This document shows positions 1 through 11,277 of a stretch of DNA of 64,000 nt, one piece after another. The notes under the pieces were generated by a model. That model was not told the origin of the DNA. It made no database searches and saw only the letters and a program-made list of their open reading frames with translations. Each line of letters starts with the position of its first letter. The stretch's first letter is position 1. The translations under genes and the position numbers were made by a program. Origin of the DNA: Polytrichum commune (taxonomy: Eukaryota > Streptophyta > Polytrichopsida > Polytrichales > Polytrichaceae); the NCBI GenBank assembly GCA_950295325.1, contig OX485807.1, forward strand, positions 16,459,001-16,523,000, read 5' to 3'.

Positions 1-473
1 CAGAAAAAGATAAGTTGGTGAGATATTTATTATCAACTCCATAGCCCTGACATCGAATTAGGCATAGGAAATTGCAAAAACAGATATCTGTGAAACCTTA
101 ATCCCAAGACTAAAGTAGAAATATTGTCACTTCACCTGATGCCAGGAAATGAGGAGAGAGGACATTTTTTACTAGCCGACTGCACACCCACCCCAAGCCA
201 CTAGGTCATGACCACTAGGCCTTTTGTACACAAACCCACAAATGATGGTGCACACTACAGGTTTTGTGTATGCAAATTTTTAAATGCAATGACAGTCTGT
301 GGATTAAATTATCATTTACAAAAGTATGAGAAGCTAAATGAAGATGCTTAGCCTCAAGGATGTGACCACCAATTAGCAAAATTCTAGGATGCAACATGGT
401 CTTTGAAAATACATGAAGAACAAAAGATTTTGATAGTAGTTGAATGCAAGTGCATAGTGGAGCTAACGCTTAC

Positions 474-2064
474 AAAATTTGAGTAGCATAATGAGGGTCA
501 AGATACAACACTGTTGCCCGCACTGGTGGGTCCGCTTCCTGTGGTAATAGAATATGACAAAATCTTCAAGATCTATTCATAGACCTATAATCTGTCACCC
601 TGCGAGATATTGCTGAAATGTTCCTCAAAAGGTATGCCTCTATGATGTCTTTTTGATCACTTCTAACCAAATTGACTCTAAATTTCTCCCAGCTCTGCAT
701 GTGAAAGGTGCTAGATCTTTCACCTTCTTGTCAGATGCCTTGTAGTCCACGTATGTTACATCCATCCATCAAGTTCTTCTGAAAGCATGTATGGAATCAT
801 CTTACTGTTTTCACAGACCAAAACGAGAAGATTGACTAAGGCCCCTTGCTGTTAATTTTTCTATCCTATCCTCAGTTGCAGAACTGAGATGCAATTCACC
901 CTCGAATAAACTACACAGAGTAGGACTAAGTTATGTAAGCACAACCCACCTTGTGCACTGGAATTATTTTCCCTTCCTTCACTTCAAAGAGATCTGACAA
1001 CTGCAAAACACAAACGCATTCAAATTCTCACCACAGATTCTCACAAGGTGTGCAACCTAGACATAACTCATGGCTTGCTCACATATAATTGTATCTAAAG
1101 ATTTCTTTCTCAAAGCACACATACGGATCACATATAGATGCGATGATGTGTACCTTCAAGGACTGCGAAGTCTCGCCATCCCCAAGAAATGCAGGTCCCT
1201 TCTCGTCAAGTTCTGCTGCCATCTTCTCATACAGCTTAGACCTCTCGATATTGAACTTGCCAACTGGGAATTCTGCAAGAGGATTACCATGCAATGTGAA
1301 AGGGCAACAAAAAATATACAAGTATGATTGAAGCAAGAACATGGATCTCTAATTGAGTTATGATATGCAACTCAACGGCAAGTGAAAAGTAACATCTCCA
1401 TTTATTTTTAAATAAGCCATCACTCCAAGATGCAATGTGAAAGGCCAACAAAAACATGCATGTATGATTAAAGTACAAACATGAATGTCTTATTTGAATT
1501 ACGGTATGCAACCCAACGGCCAGTACAGAATAACATCTCAATTTTAAAAGATTTATCCATCAGTTCAAGCTGCAATGTGAAAGGTCAACAAGAATATGCA
1601 TGTATTGTTGAAGTGAAAACGTGGATCTCTTGCTGAAATATGATATGTACGCCACTGAATGGCGAGCAAAGAATATGATCTCGATAAAGCAAAATTGATC
1701 AATTCACCCCAAGCTACAATGTCCAATAAAATGAAAGGAACATCATCCCGTTAACAATTTGAGAGTTTATTCAGATGCCACTCTTGAGATGTAAAACTCC
1801 GACAGAAGTCATCCAAAAGAATCAGGGTATGGGGATGTCAGCTGCAAATAATGACTCGATGTGGAAAACATCAACTGCAATGATGTTTTACGTTCAGGGA
1901 GTTTTATGCTCTACCATACCGTCATTGATGGTATGGATGGGGCCATGGCATGGTTGGAGCGAGATCATGCGGGGAATTCGAGTTAGACTCGCCAAGAGTA
2001 ACCACGAGGAGAGCACTACCAGCACAAGTATATAGGCCACATTCAGGTTCCTGCTCCCGATCAT
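474..2064 (-). CDS. Small type II membrane protein of unknown function, 5' part of gene (continues past left edge)
   Basis: I built this gene from four exons that agree in phase: 1920-2064, 1154-1272, 950-1000 and 474-538. Donors are GTATGG, GTACAC, GTGGGT and GTAAGC, and each acceptor ends in CAG. The ATG at 2064 has a purine at -3. The first ~126 residues show a short basic N-terminus, one membrane segment (NVAYILVLVVLSSWLLLASL, about residues 8-27) and then a soluble part with SKLYEKMAAELDEKG, LSDLFEVKEGKIIPVHK and DPPVRATVLYLDPHYA. This suggests a signal-anchored secretory-pathway protein. From memory, PPVRA..VLYL occurs in an uncharacterised plant membrane-protein family, but I cannot name it. 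Further exons should lie left of the window. Splice junctions are inferred; the exon order is well supported by phase. Confidence 0.62.
1291..1720. repeat. Intronic tandem repeat, ~141 bp x 3
   Basis: Units begin with GCAATGTGAAAGG at 1291, 1432 and 1572, and a fourth start at about 1715 reads TACAATGTCC and then diverges. Each unit also carries CAACA...ATGCATGTATGATT and ATGGATCTCT...TATGATATGCAAC blocks. The array fills most of intron 1 of the gene at 474-2064. It is noncoding by position. Confidence 0.75.
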
Positions 2065-2560
2065 CCTTGCGCACCGACGCCATGTCGAATCCAAATAAGT
2101 CAGCACCAAGTCCACAACCTCGACAAGAGCGATCAAGTTCATCGGCAGTTTGTAGTGTGCTTACTACTCCCCGCACCAACAACAGCTCACGATGATGATG
2201 AGGACAGACATCACAAACTGCTTATTAGCATCCACCTCTGCATCAACCTCCTCGACGCCGTGACAGATGATTAGACAACACGGAAGTTAAACAAGTGTTT
2301 CTTCCTCAATTCGTCACCAGATCGGCCGTCTCATGGCGCAAAATTTCGCAAATCGCAACCTCCAGCTGGGGATGCGCAGTAAAATTGCAGGCAGTTCGAG
2401 CTGGAAGGTGGTTGGTGCGTGCGTGGATGAGTCGCGGGTTGACTGAGATAGAAATGAAAACAGGGGAGTAACTTCTGCACAACGACGTGCATGCGTGCGT
2501 GCGCGCCTCGAACCCTAGTTCTTGCCACCAAATCTACGTGGACTTTCCACCAAATCGACG
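2065..2560 (-). promoter_or_regulatory. GC-richer 5' flank of the membrane-protein gene
   Basis: The sequence upstream of the ATG at 2064 is richer in CG than the surrounding DNA and holds no ORF that continues the protein. It is probably the 5' UTR and core promoter. No TATA box or transcription start could be fixed. Confidence 0.3.
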
Positions 2561-3091
2561 TGGACTGCCACGTTGGACTTTTTTTACCACGTAGGCAGCT
2601 CCCACCTTGACTGTCCTTTTACGGTCGTGGTCCCACTTATAAATTAGGTTACTCCACGGACACGTGGCATATTTCAATATAAGTCTTGCTTGGTAAGTTG
2701 GTAGATTTAATTGAATATTACGCTAGCTTACCACTTATGTGTATGTAAATCATTACACCGTTTATGATATCAAGTGTCACATACAATACTAGTGATGGCC
2801 CATGCCGGACACCGGCTTGGTGACTATATCATTCAACAAAAATATATTGAAGTTTTAAAACATACAAGGGACTTTTCATGTTACAGTAATGATTGTCAAT
2901 GATATTTTGACTCTCTTCTTGAGAATAAAGCTCTATGTGAAAACAATTCTAAAAGCATACCGATCTCGCTATTCTCAATGTTGCTTGTGCTAGCTTGAGT
3001 TCGCCACGTGATAGCTTTATTCCTCTGCACCAAGGCACTCGCTTTATTATGGGCCATCCTTACAATTTATTCCAATTTCACATTGGTTAGT
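2561..3091. other. AT-rich intergenic sequence, nothing recognised
   Basis: No coding region, terminal inverted repeat or RNA gene was seen here. Confidence 0.4.
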
Positions 3092-3894
3092 GCTAGACAC
3101 CCACTTCTTTGAGTTGGGCCCCCACCACTATTACCGAGGTGAAGGGGCTCTAGGTAAAGTATGAACTCTATAAATTAATAAACTAGAGATAACATTTGTT
3201 TCATTGATTCAAATAAAAATTTCTTGAAGATGCATATAATATTCTAAATGCTAGAATTCCACAAGTTGTAGTTCTTTATAATAGAGGTAAATGCCTTAGG
3301 GGGTCAAGTTTTTGTGTTGGATGGATGAAAGGTATGTTTGATGCGATAATTCCCTTTTGGCTTCTGATAACTTCACTAATATGTGCAATTAGATTGCCTC
3401 TTTACCCATGCAAATGACCTTGGGCCTAGATCAAATCACAATATAATCATAACTTTGTAAATCAATCCATATTTTGGCCAACATAACAAAAATTTGTTTA
3501 TCTTGTTACTTGTGGTAACAAATATTCAAAATAATATGGAATGTCAACAACTTAGCATGGGGCAACCTAATTAGACATTTGTGTTGAACTTTGGAGGCAC
3601 ACATGAGGTGAGATGAAATTATCTAGTGTTGCGTGCGTTTATGGTGTCGGTAACTCAATGCAGTATGAGTCATCATCAATTAAGTCATCAGTTAAGGCAT
3701 TAGTTAAGTTATCGACCCCATGTGCCTTATATATCAGCTCCCAAGTGGGTCCTTATAGACCAATTCAGGGCCTCTGATTCTAATTTTGGGTTCTAAATTT
3801 TCAAAAAGAAGAAATATATAAGTTGTAAAAGAATTTCATGTGTTTTGACCTCGGTGAATAGTGGAGGGCCCAACTCAAAGAGATGGGCATCTAG
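3092..3894. mobile_element. Foldback/MITE-like element, ~38-bp terminal inverted repeats (family D)
   Basis: The left end reads GCTAGACACCCACTTC and continues TTTGAGTTGGGCCC. The right end is its inverse, GGGCCCAACTCAAAG followed by GGGCATCTAGC. The interior is AT-rich and non-coding. A relative lies at 47858-48105. No clear target-site duplication is visible, so the superfamily is not assigned. Confidence 0.6.
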
Positions 3895-5672
3895 CTATGG
3901 CCGCCTCTCCTTTTTGTCAAGTCCAAAACTACCAATCCTCTTTGGAAGCTACTTTTCTACGGATATTCATATTTGGAATATTTGGTTGATTCATTGTAGA
4001 TTTTAAACCTTTTGGACATGGACCAAATGGCTTCCTCAAGTGAGTAGAAAGTTGCTTTTCCAAAGGACAATCTAGTCTTCCTTGCACATCTTGCATGCAT
4101 GGGAGGGGTGTGCTTGTTTCCGCAGCCGGAATTGTCCTTTGGTTGCGGACAAAAGCATGATAAAATTTGTATAATAAATTGTGAAGGGCATACACTAGAT
4201 GCCTAGAGGTATGGAATTGTCACATCCACTAATCATCAACATGACATCATTTGTCAAGATATGTAAATTTTTGAAGTGCTAAATTATTTAAATCATGACA
4301 TTTAACATGACACGTTGAGATGCTTTAGATGCTTTAGATTGATTTTTTTCATTTTATTATGCAAGAAGGTAATGTGACCACATCAATGAAAACTTCCACA
4401 AATTGATGACACAAAGAGAGGCAAAACATGAAGATACTATTAAGCATGCAAATGACAAGTGCCATGTGATTACACCAATAATCAACCTTGTTGGCCATTA
4501 GTGTGACCTAGGATAGGTCCCATAATAGGGTAAGTGACACTTTATCATCAATTGATGCTAAATACCACAATTAGTGTACATTGTTTATGGTAAATGTTGT
4601 CCATACTCATAGTATGACTTACTCTTCAATGCATTATAGTTTGGCCCACAAATTATGTGGAACCTTACACTTGAGGAAATTGTATTTGCACCAACTTGTC
4701 CACATACCCAAAATTCATGGAAATTCTATTTTAGACAATACTCATAGTGTGTCATTAGTATTGGTTTCCCTTGTATATAGTGCGGCTCACAATATAGATC
4801 ATTAACAATGTAGTGTGGGCATGTGCCATCCGACCCTTTATATTTATGCAACATAACACATCACTTCAACGTGGTCCATTAACCCTTGTGATCTTCTTAC
4901 CTTTCCAGAACAGTGAAGCAATGGCCACTATCACTACCATGTTGTCTATTGTATAAAGATTTGCATGAAATGTGACACCCTCACTCAAGAAATTGATTAT
5001 TTTAAGTGAGAATTGATAAGTATATAGTAACCCAATTAGTGCACATGTAATGTAATAGTACAATGCAACATTAAATTATTTTTATTTTTATTTTTGAAAA
5101 GGTCTAAAAATTTACGTAATGTTGTGCCTAGCCATTGGACCAAGGCACAATTCTATACGAAGTGCTCCAAAAACATTTGAGTGCACAATGGCCATGTGTC
5201 TCCTACCAGCCTTGTGCAACACATTCAAGGTGCCCTACAAACATATGTCATCCTGCATAATTTCTCAAAAATAGGCACCCATTTTTTGGTGGTTTTTTTA
5301 GCTTCACAATGAGGTATTATTCTCCCTCTTTATTGGTCATGCCTTGAGGGAGGTGACCTACATGTGATCTCTGAAATAGGTTAGAGTTTGGTAACTAACC
5401 AAAATTGGCCACATATGGTGTTAGTAACTCACACTTCAATTAATCTATATGATATTCTAAGTGAATGAACGCGAAGAACCAAACCACAAGTTATAGATAA
5501 ATTGGTTGAGTTTGAGAAACAACCGTTTCAAATTCAATGCTTTGGGAGAATTACCAATTCATTTAGAGTAATTCACAAATCCAAACCGGAAGATGCCAAC
5601 ACGTATCCAGTTGGTCTTGGAAACACGAGGATCTCGACTGATTATGGTTAAAAACCTCCCCCAATTGCATTG
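3895..5672. other. AT-rich intergenic sequence, nothing definite
   Basis: All reading frames are short and AT-rich. I saw no protein family, tRNA or complete transposon. Confidence 0.4.
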
Positions 5673-5876
5673 TTTTGTCTAATTAGTGTGGTTTACCATT
5701 CGGAGTTACATGTTGCTATACCTTTTTATTGATAGTATTTTTTACCAATTGATCTATATGATATTCTTCGGTGTGCATACTAGCTACCTATGTTATTTGG
5801 GTAGAAAATGATACTCTCAGTACAATGTTATAGCAATGCGCAACTCCAAATGGTAACCCACATTAATTAGACAAAA
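5673..5876. mobile_element. MITE, ~45-bp terminal inverted repeats (family B, copy 1)
   Basis: The left end TTTTGTCTAATTAGTGTGG continues with ACCATTCGGAGTTAC. It is mirrored by GCAACTCCAAATGGTAAC and CATTAATTAGACAAAA at the right. The TNACTATTCNNAGTTACGCA-like inner block also occurs in the copies at 18619, 20444, 44592, 55991 and 63140. Confidence 0.65.
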
Positions 5877-6640
5877 TAGGTGTAGCTAGTAGTAAGTAAC
5901 TACAATAATAAGTCATCACAGTAGTGAGTACAACAGTAAGTAACACTTAGCAAGCTACACTAAATAAACCAATTAGTGAGTGTGGGAAATTAGTGAAGGT
6001 GATACTAAATTCCTCTGTGTTATGAGTTAGTGCCACCAAAAAATCTAGGAAGCATTGTTCATCTTAATACTTGGCACTATTCACTTAAAGTATCAACACT
6101 TGGCATGAAAATAGCGGCATGTGGCACTACTTATTGAACACTGGCACTTGGGACTCAACATCAAACGTAACCGCACTTGGCACTATTCATTGACAAGCAT
6201 GTGGCACACACTAAATACAAGCACACATTAACTTTCTTGAAAATTACGGTAAGCGAGCATAGAATATATTGTAGTCACGAATTTAATGTCACTTAGTAGC
6301 AACTTCAACCCTCGGTAACTTTGAGATTTGGCTAGATTGTGCGTGTGACTTTAAAGTGTACCAACCTCACTAATTGGTATATTTAGTGTACCTACTAAGT
6401 AAGGCCAACTAGCTACTTGATAAGCAAGCCCAAGTGCCTACCTAGCCCGACTTAAAAATACATCCCTAGCCCCAACCAAACATACCTCCTCTCTCCACTT
6501 AGCTTGCTACTTCAAAAAGTTAGCATCAATGTCCACCCCACCCTGGCCGTGGTGGTAAGCACCATGGGTGGAAAAACCCCAACTTTTTTTAGCCAATGCA
6601 TTGGCATTTTGGTTTTAATTCACAAAACTTGATTTCTACA
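5877..6640. repeat. Intergenic stretch with degenerate ACTTGGCACTATTCA repeats
   Basis: Between about 6070 and 6215 the motif ACTTGGCACTATTCA or a close variant (CATGTGGCACTACTTATT, CACTTGGGACTCAACA) recurs at least five times with spacing of 25-40 bp. No coding sequence was seen. Confidence 0.4.
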
Positions 6641-6650
6641 AATAAAACCA

Positions 6651-6752
6651 TGGTTCCATTCCAGCTGCCACCATATGTATTCCAGGCGGCACTCGACACC
6701 ATCATTGGCGGACATTACGCCCTCTGCCCTGTAATCTCAACTTATCTGCAAT
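6651..6752 (+). CDS. Possible 33-codon ORF or exon fragment, unknown
   Basis: An ATG opens a short frame with LPPYVFQAALDTIIGGHYAL and then a TAA. Base composition is richer in GC than the flanks. It may be a stray exon or chance. No family was recognised, and no convincing continuation was found on either side. Confidence 0.15.
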
Positions 6753-6879
6753 AAAACCGAATAAAATCTGATTTTGTTGGACCTAAGATGATTGGGGTTT
6801 CTTAAAGAACTATGAAAAACCCAACTGTAAAACCACGTGGTGCCAACCTTGGTAAACACCACCCCAGCCCCCGCCACAT

Positions 6880-8159
6880 AGGACCACTGAAACTGTTGGA
6901 TGGAGCCTTGGTGAATAGGCAGCCCGGATGCACCATGCCCACGACCACACAAGGCCCATTCACAGCTCCTCAGCTCTTGTAAACGACACTGTCCGTCCGC
7001 GTCCGTCCACATCCGTCTCCTTGACGTCCCTAATATTAGTGACGCTGATACCGACGCTGACGCCAGCGCCCGTGGCTGGCGGTGCTCTCCGACGCAGCTC
7101 TCATGATTTGTGAACAAGCCTGAAAAAGGACAGACAATCACTTGCAATTCCGGTCCACAGAGGAATTGTGAGCATCATCACCCACATTGTGTTCGGAATT
7201 GAAATTTCATAGCATTTGTGCGTCACTTTCGCAAATTCGCAATTGGGGCTCAGGTGTTTCCCAATTTGCTGCCCGCGTGTGCATGATGGCCGGGCAACTC
7301 TCTATTTAGCGGAGGAGCTTTAATGTGCAGCATGTACGTAACAGTACCTAGCTTTAAAACAGCTCTTCATCATGAGGTGAGTCTCCTTGAGTTATCATCC
7401 ATCCTGCACTCCTCTACAATCTGCAGACCATAGCTAACAAATGTGGTTGGGGTTATGGCTTCAAGGATCGATCGAATGCTACTTTTCGGAGGCTATTCAT
7501 GTGTGAACTTCAATTAGTTACTCTTCATCATTCTGATCAATCTTCGACCAGATTCTCGCAACAATGTGTCGCCCCTATGTACACCTGCATCAGGGCTTAG
7601 GGTTTAGGGTCTCGGTGTGCATCGGAAATGACGTCTCCCTCCTGTGAAGTTTTTATGGTTTTGTTTTTGCGCTGTTCCTGTATGTTGGTCTGAAATGACG
7701 AAGATGGATGTGGCAGGCACGGTAATTTTGGTGCAAGTATGGAGCTTTAGCAGCAAATGAGACCGTAGCTTGCAGCGGTATTGAGAGAGAAGCGAGGTTT
7801 GTTGGGATTGTTTTCTATAAAAATAACAAATGGTAAGTCAATTGAAAGGTTTTGTGCAGGTTGGAAGATCATCGCAGTTGATGACTCTAAATCTGCTGCC
7901 AAGCAGATCAAGTCTGTTGGTGCATGTATATATATGCCTTTCGTCGTGTGTTAATACGACATTTTGATTGCAGTTTTCATATGAGTGGGTTAATGTTGTC
8001 AACAGATCCACTGCGGATGAGAAATTGTTCAAATTTCATTTGAGAAACTTTGAGGGACGTGGATTGGACTACCGTTGTTGACACCTCCGGAAGCAAGAAC
8101 CCGACAATTTCTTTGCTGGATTTTGGCAAAGGTGTTTTAAATTGGGTCTTACCGTAGCA
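6880..8159 (+). promoter_or_regulatory. Promoter and 5' leader of the J-domain gene, possible leader intron
   Basis: A CG-rich island (about 6880-7120) precedes a leader region. A strong donor (GAG|GTGAGTCTCC, GT at 7377) and an acceptor (TTTTGTGCAG ending 7859) could define a leader intron of ~480 bp. TTAGGGTTTAGGG at 7598-7610 is a double telo-box, which is common near plant housekeeping promoters. No transcription start is proven. Confidence 0.35.
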
Positions 8160-10130
8160 ATGGAGTTTTCTCGAACCGCGCTGTGTGTTGGCGCACTTGT
8201 GCTTGTGCTATCCCGCCTCCTCCTCCTTTACCATCATCCATCGTCGTCCTCTCCAAAGCCTCTGTATCGATCATTAGGAGTATCAGAGGATGCCTCAGCT
8301 GCCGAGCTGAAGACCGCTTATGACCAATTATGTGCAGATTGGAGTTCGGATGGTAATCAGCTCGAGTCTAGCTCGAAGCGCCCAACGCTTCTGGAGATTC
8401 ACCATGCTTATCACATTTTGTCGAACGAGATGAGTCGAAGAAACTACGATATCTTCCACTTGGATGAACTCCCGGTCGTCGCAGAGGACGCAAACAACCA
8501 TCATCACATAGACACCCATGCCCAATTGCAGGCAGCATCTTCAACCATCCTGCTTACAAGCCAAAACTTCAACACTCTTGTTCTGGAAAGCAATGAGACA
8601 TGGGTCATACAAGTGTTGTCAAATGCGAGCTACGAATGCCAACTCTTTGCATCCAAGTGGGAGAGAGTCGCCGACCGTCTCGAGGGCGTCACAAAATTAG
8701 GTCGAGTGGAGGTGGAAGATCATCCTTTGTCCACTCTTCTTGCTGAGAAATCTCTATTTACAAAGCAACTGTTCTTCAAATCTGGCCTTCCGGAGGTCAT
8801 GCTATCCACATCGAAGTGCAGACGGCATGACTGCCTGGTGCGCTACCGAGGTGTGAAGACAGTGGATGCTCTTGTTGAGTGGACGTCCTCCATCTTACAG
8901 TTGCCACGGATACCCTACTACAACTCCCAGTATTTGATGAAGGATATCATACAGGGGACAGGTCCTCATAAGGTCAAGGTGATTGTGTTTTCGAGCACCG
9001 GAGAGAGAGCTGCACCTTTCATTCGCCAATGTGCAAAGGAGAGCTGGGAACATGTGGTATTTGCCATGGTGTTATGGCAAGAGAGCAATGCCACATTCTG
9101 GGAGTCGAGGGTTGGGATAAAGTCTGCTCCGGCTGTTGTGTTTGTGAAAGACCCCGGATTGCAACCTGTCATTCACCATGGTGTGCTCAACAGCTCCACT
9201 TTCAGAAATTTGATGGAAGAGCACAAGCTCTTTGAGTTACCACAGCTCCGAAGCATTTCAGCTGGAGCCTTAGGCTGTGATGCCAGAGGAGATTCCATGG
9301 CTGGTCGTGGCATAGAAACTTGGTATTGTGTGATAGTAGCAGGAAGGACAGGGTTACCCCTGAATCAGGCTCGTGTGGTTATGCGAGGAGTGCTTCAAAA
9401 CTTAACCAATTCTGAGCTCATCCCGCATGCTGATGACATTCCACAACATCTGCTTGCGGCCGAGGCGATGAGGACAAAGCGTCTTAGCCTTTCCTGGCTT
9501 GATGGGGAGATTCAGAAGGAATTTTGCTATTTCTACCTGCACTCTCCCACCATGTTTGAGGCCTGTGGGCCGAGGAAGTATGGAGAGGTCGAGGATGTGC
9601 CCAAACTCTTCCTTGTACGTTATCAAAGGAGATTTCTGAGCTCCGAAGAGGAAGTGGAGCAGGAGAAACAAAAAGTTCTCCTTCGAGCTCGCAACATATG
9701 GATGTCTCTCCAGGAAGACAACGAGGATGTTGCATCACAACTTGTGTCGAAATACAATGGGGAGATTGAGGTTGCACATGTTGTGGAGTGGATCTCACAG
9801 ATGGTGTATGAGGGAGATAACCATCGACTTCCAAGTTTCAGTGGCAAGATGCCTGCACTCGTCCCCGAAGAGAAGTCACCATTCTGGGTTCGTTCACAGG
9901 AGGCTATGGCGGATGGGCAAGCCAAGGTTGTGCAGAATGGCCAGTGGCTTTTGCAGAGATTCTTCTCCTCAGTTCAGGAAAACATCAACCTACTTTTCGT
10001 GCTTGCCTTCTTGATCGTATTCTGTGCCTCCCATCTTCTATCACATCATCATCGCAAGAATGTGGATGCTCTCAATCTAAATGATGGATCATCTGGTAGA
10101 GGAGCGCAAAACCCAGATTCAGGTAGCTAA
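8160..10130 (+). CDS. ER-type J-domain and thioredoxin-like membrane protein, HPD motif absent
   Basis: This is an uninterrupted 656-residue frame. The start is the ATG at 8160; the frame is open to an upstream TTG at 8142, which is not a plausible plant start. A hydrophobic segment (about residues 6-24) is followed by a J domain (about 35-100; LYRSLGVSEDASAAELKTAY and HHAYHILSNEMSRRNYD). HPD, which stimulates Hsp70, is replaced by ADW in the loop. Residues ~115-250 look like a thioredoxin fold, but the CxxC site is not visible (ASYECQLF). A second thioredoxin-like part may follow. A C-terminal membrane segment (LLFVLAFLIVFCASHLL, ~607-627) precedes a short tail. The layout resembles ERdj/DNAJC16-type proteins. 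A role in ER protein folding is inferred; Hsp70 stimulation is doubtful. Confidence 0.85.
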   Translation: MEFSRTALCVGALVLVLSRLLLLYHHPSSSSPKPLYRSLGVSEDASAAELKTAYDQLCADWSSDGNQLESSSKRPTLLEIHHAYHILSNEMSRRNYDIFHLDELPVVAEDANNHHHIDTHAQLQAASSTILLTSQNFNTLVLESNETWVIQVLSNASYECQLFASKWERVADRLEGVTKLGRVEVEDHPLSTLLAEKSLFTKQLFFKSGLPEVMLSTSKCRRHDCLVRYRGVKTVDALVEWTSSILQLPRIPYYNSQYLMKDIIQGTGPHKVKVIVFSSTGERAAPFIRQCAKESWEHVVFAMVLWQESNATFWESRVGIKSAPAVVFVKDPGLQPVIHHGVLNSSTFRNLMEEHKLFELPQLRSISAGALGCDARGDSMAGRGIETWYCVIVAGRTGLPLNQARVVMRGVLQNLTNSELIPHADDIPQHLLAAEAMRTKRLSLSWLDGEIQKEFCYFYLHSPTMFEACGPRKYGEVEDVPKLFLVRYQRRFLSSEEEVEQEKQKVLLRARNIWMSLQEDNEDVASQLVSKYNGEIEVAHVVEWISQMVYEGDNHRLPSFSGKMPALVPEEKSPFWVRSQEAMADGQAKVVQNGQWLLQRFFSSVQENINLLFVLAFLIVFCASHLLSHHHRKNVDALNLNDGSSGRGAQNPDSGS

Positions 10131-11277
10131 CTGTGCTCGACAATAGATGTAAGTTAAGTAGTGTGATTTGAATGTTAGATAAACTTGTTTTTTTAACACC
10201 ATGTTTATATGGAACAGTGATGCCTGTTTCATTACACCTCAGAAAGGAATCTTGATGGATAGCCCAACCCTACACGATCAGTCAAGTGATTTTGTTGCCA
10301 GAAAACTCACTCTGATGCACACCTAATGAGATTTTAATTGAGTTGTACTCTTTCACTACATCACATGCATTGCAGAGTGTACTCTGTCTTCATGAGTACC
10401 GAGGGAAGGAGGGGATGTGTTCAAAGTTGCAATAATCAACGTTCTACCAGGCTACAGAATTTGGTCTGCATGATCTGTTTTGGTACGGGTAGCATCATAT
10501 AGCAGTGAATTGATTGTAGAGTCAGAACGATATAAGTCATGCAAAAATTTGCACATAGAAACTGTTCATGCATGGAAGAAAGTATGTCTTCATAGAAGGA
10601 GGTTGTTCTTGACAGTCCTATGGATTTAGCGACACGACTTTGTGTGGTGACAAACAATTAATGTGAATATCGCTGTACATATCAATCCACTACATTGATA
10701 GAACATTTCAGTAGAGAAACTAGTGCATATTCTAATGCCTTTTAGAATGCCTTTTAGAACATGGCTACCTGGGGTTGTGCAATCTGACTGTTTTGCACAC
10801 TAAGAGGACATAAGAGGACCATGACCGCTCAAAGATCCACAGGCCAGAAAACATTTCTCTAGTAAGTTTTGGTGTTTCATTCACTACCCTTTCGGAAGGA
10901 GCAGCATGATCACTTTATTTCAATTGTGATTTGTACACCTGAATTCTGTAACGTGGGCTGGGCAATTGTGCCACCCCACAAACAATAATTTTGGCTACCT
11001 ATGTCTAAATGATCTACAATTTCAATCCTATCGACTCTTGTTTCTGCTACCCTAATTTCGTCATGTGGGCTTCACCTCAACTATTATTTTTCTTCATGGC
11101 TCAGCACCAACATACTTTATCAGCGGCAATGGGATGGCTGTACTTCAGGAAGTAGCCATAATTGCTTGGAGACCACATTCATGGTGATGGTGGAAGTACG
11201 GAGCTCAATGTGCTCCAGATGACACCCCAACCAACCTTTCAACCTTCCAAATGTACGAAAAAATCACATTTACCCAA
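10131..11277. other. Convergent intergenic region and 3' UTRs
   Basis: This lies between the 3' ends of the J-domain gene (+) and the TBL gene (-). It has an AT-rich 3' UTR and a small direct repeat of TGCCTTTTAGAA at about 10737-10760. No further gene is supported. Confidence 0.45.

Noticed and set aside
600-800. Possible further exon of the left-edge gene (VDYKASDKKVKDLAPFTC)
   Set aside because: The frame has a stop between the acceptor and the peptide and does not fit the phase; it also lies upstream of the better exon at 474-538.
6737-7147. 136-codon minus-strand frame
   Set aside because: It starts without support, has no domain or splice partner, and overlaps a CG-rich promoter-like island on the other strand.
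8142-8159. Upstream start of the J-domain protein at 8142
   Set aside because: The codon is TTG. The first ATG in frame is at 8160 and has a good context.
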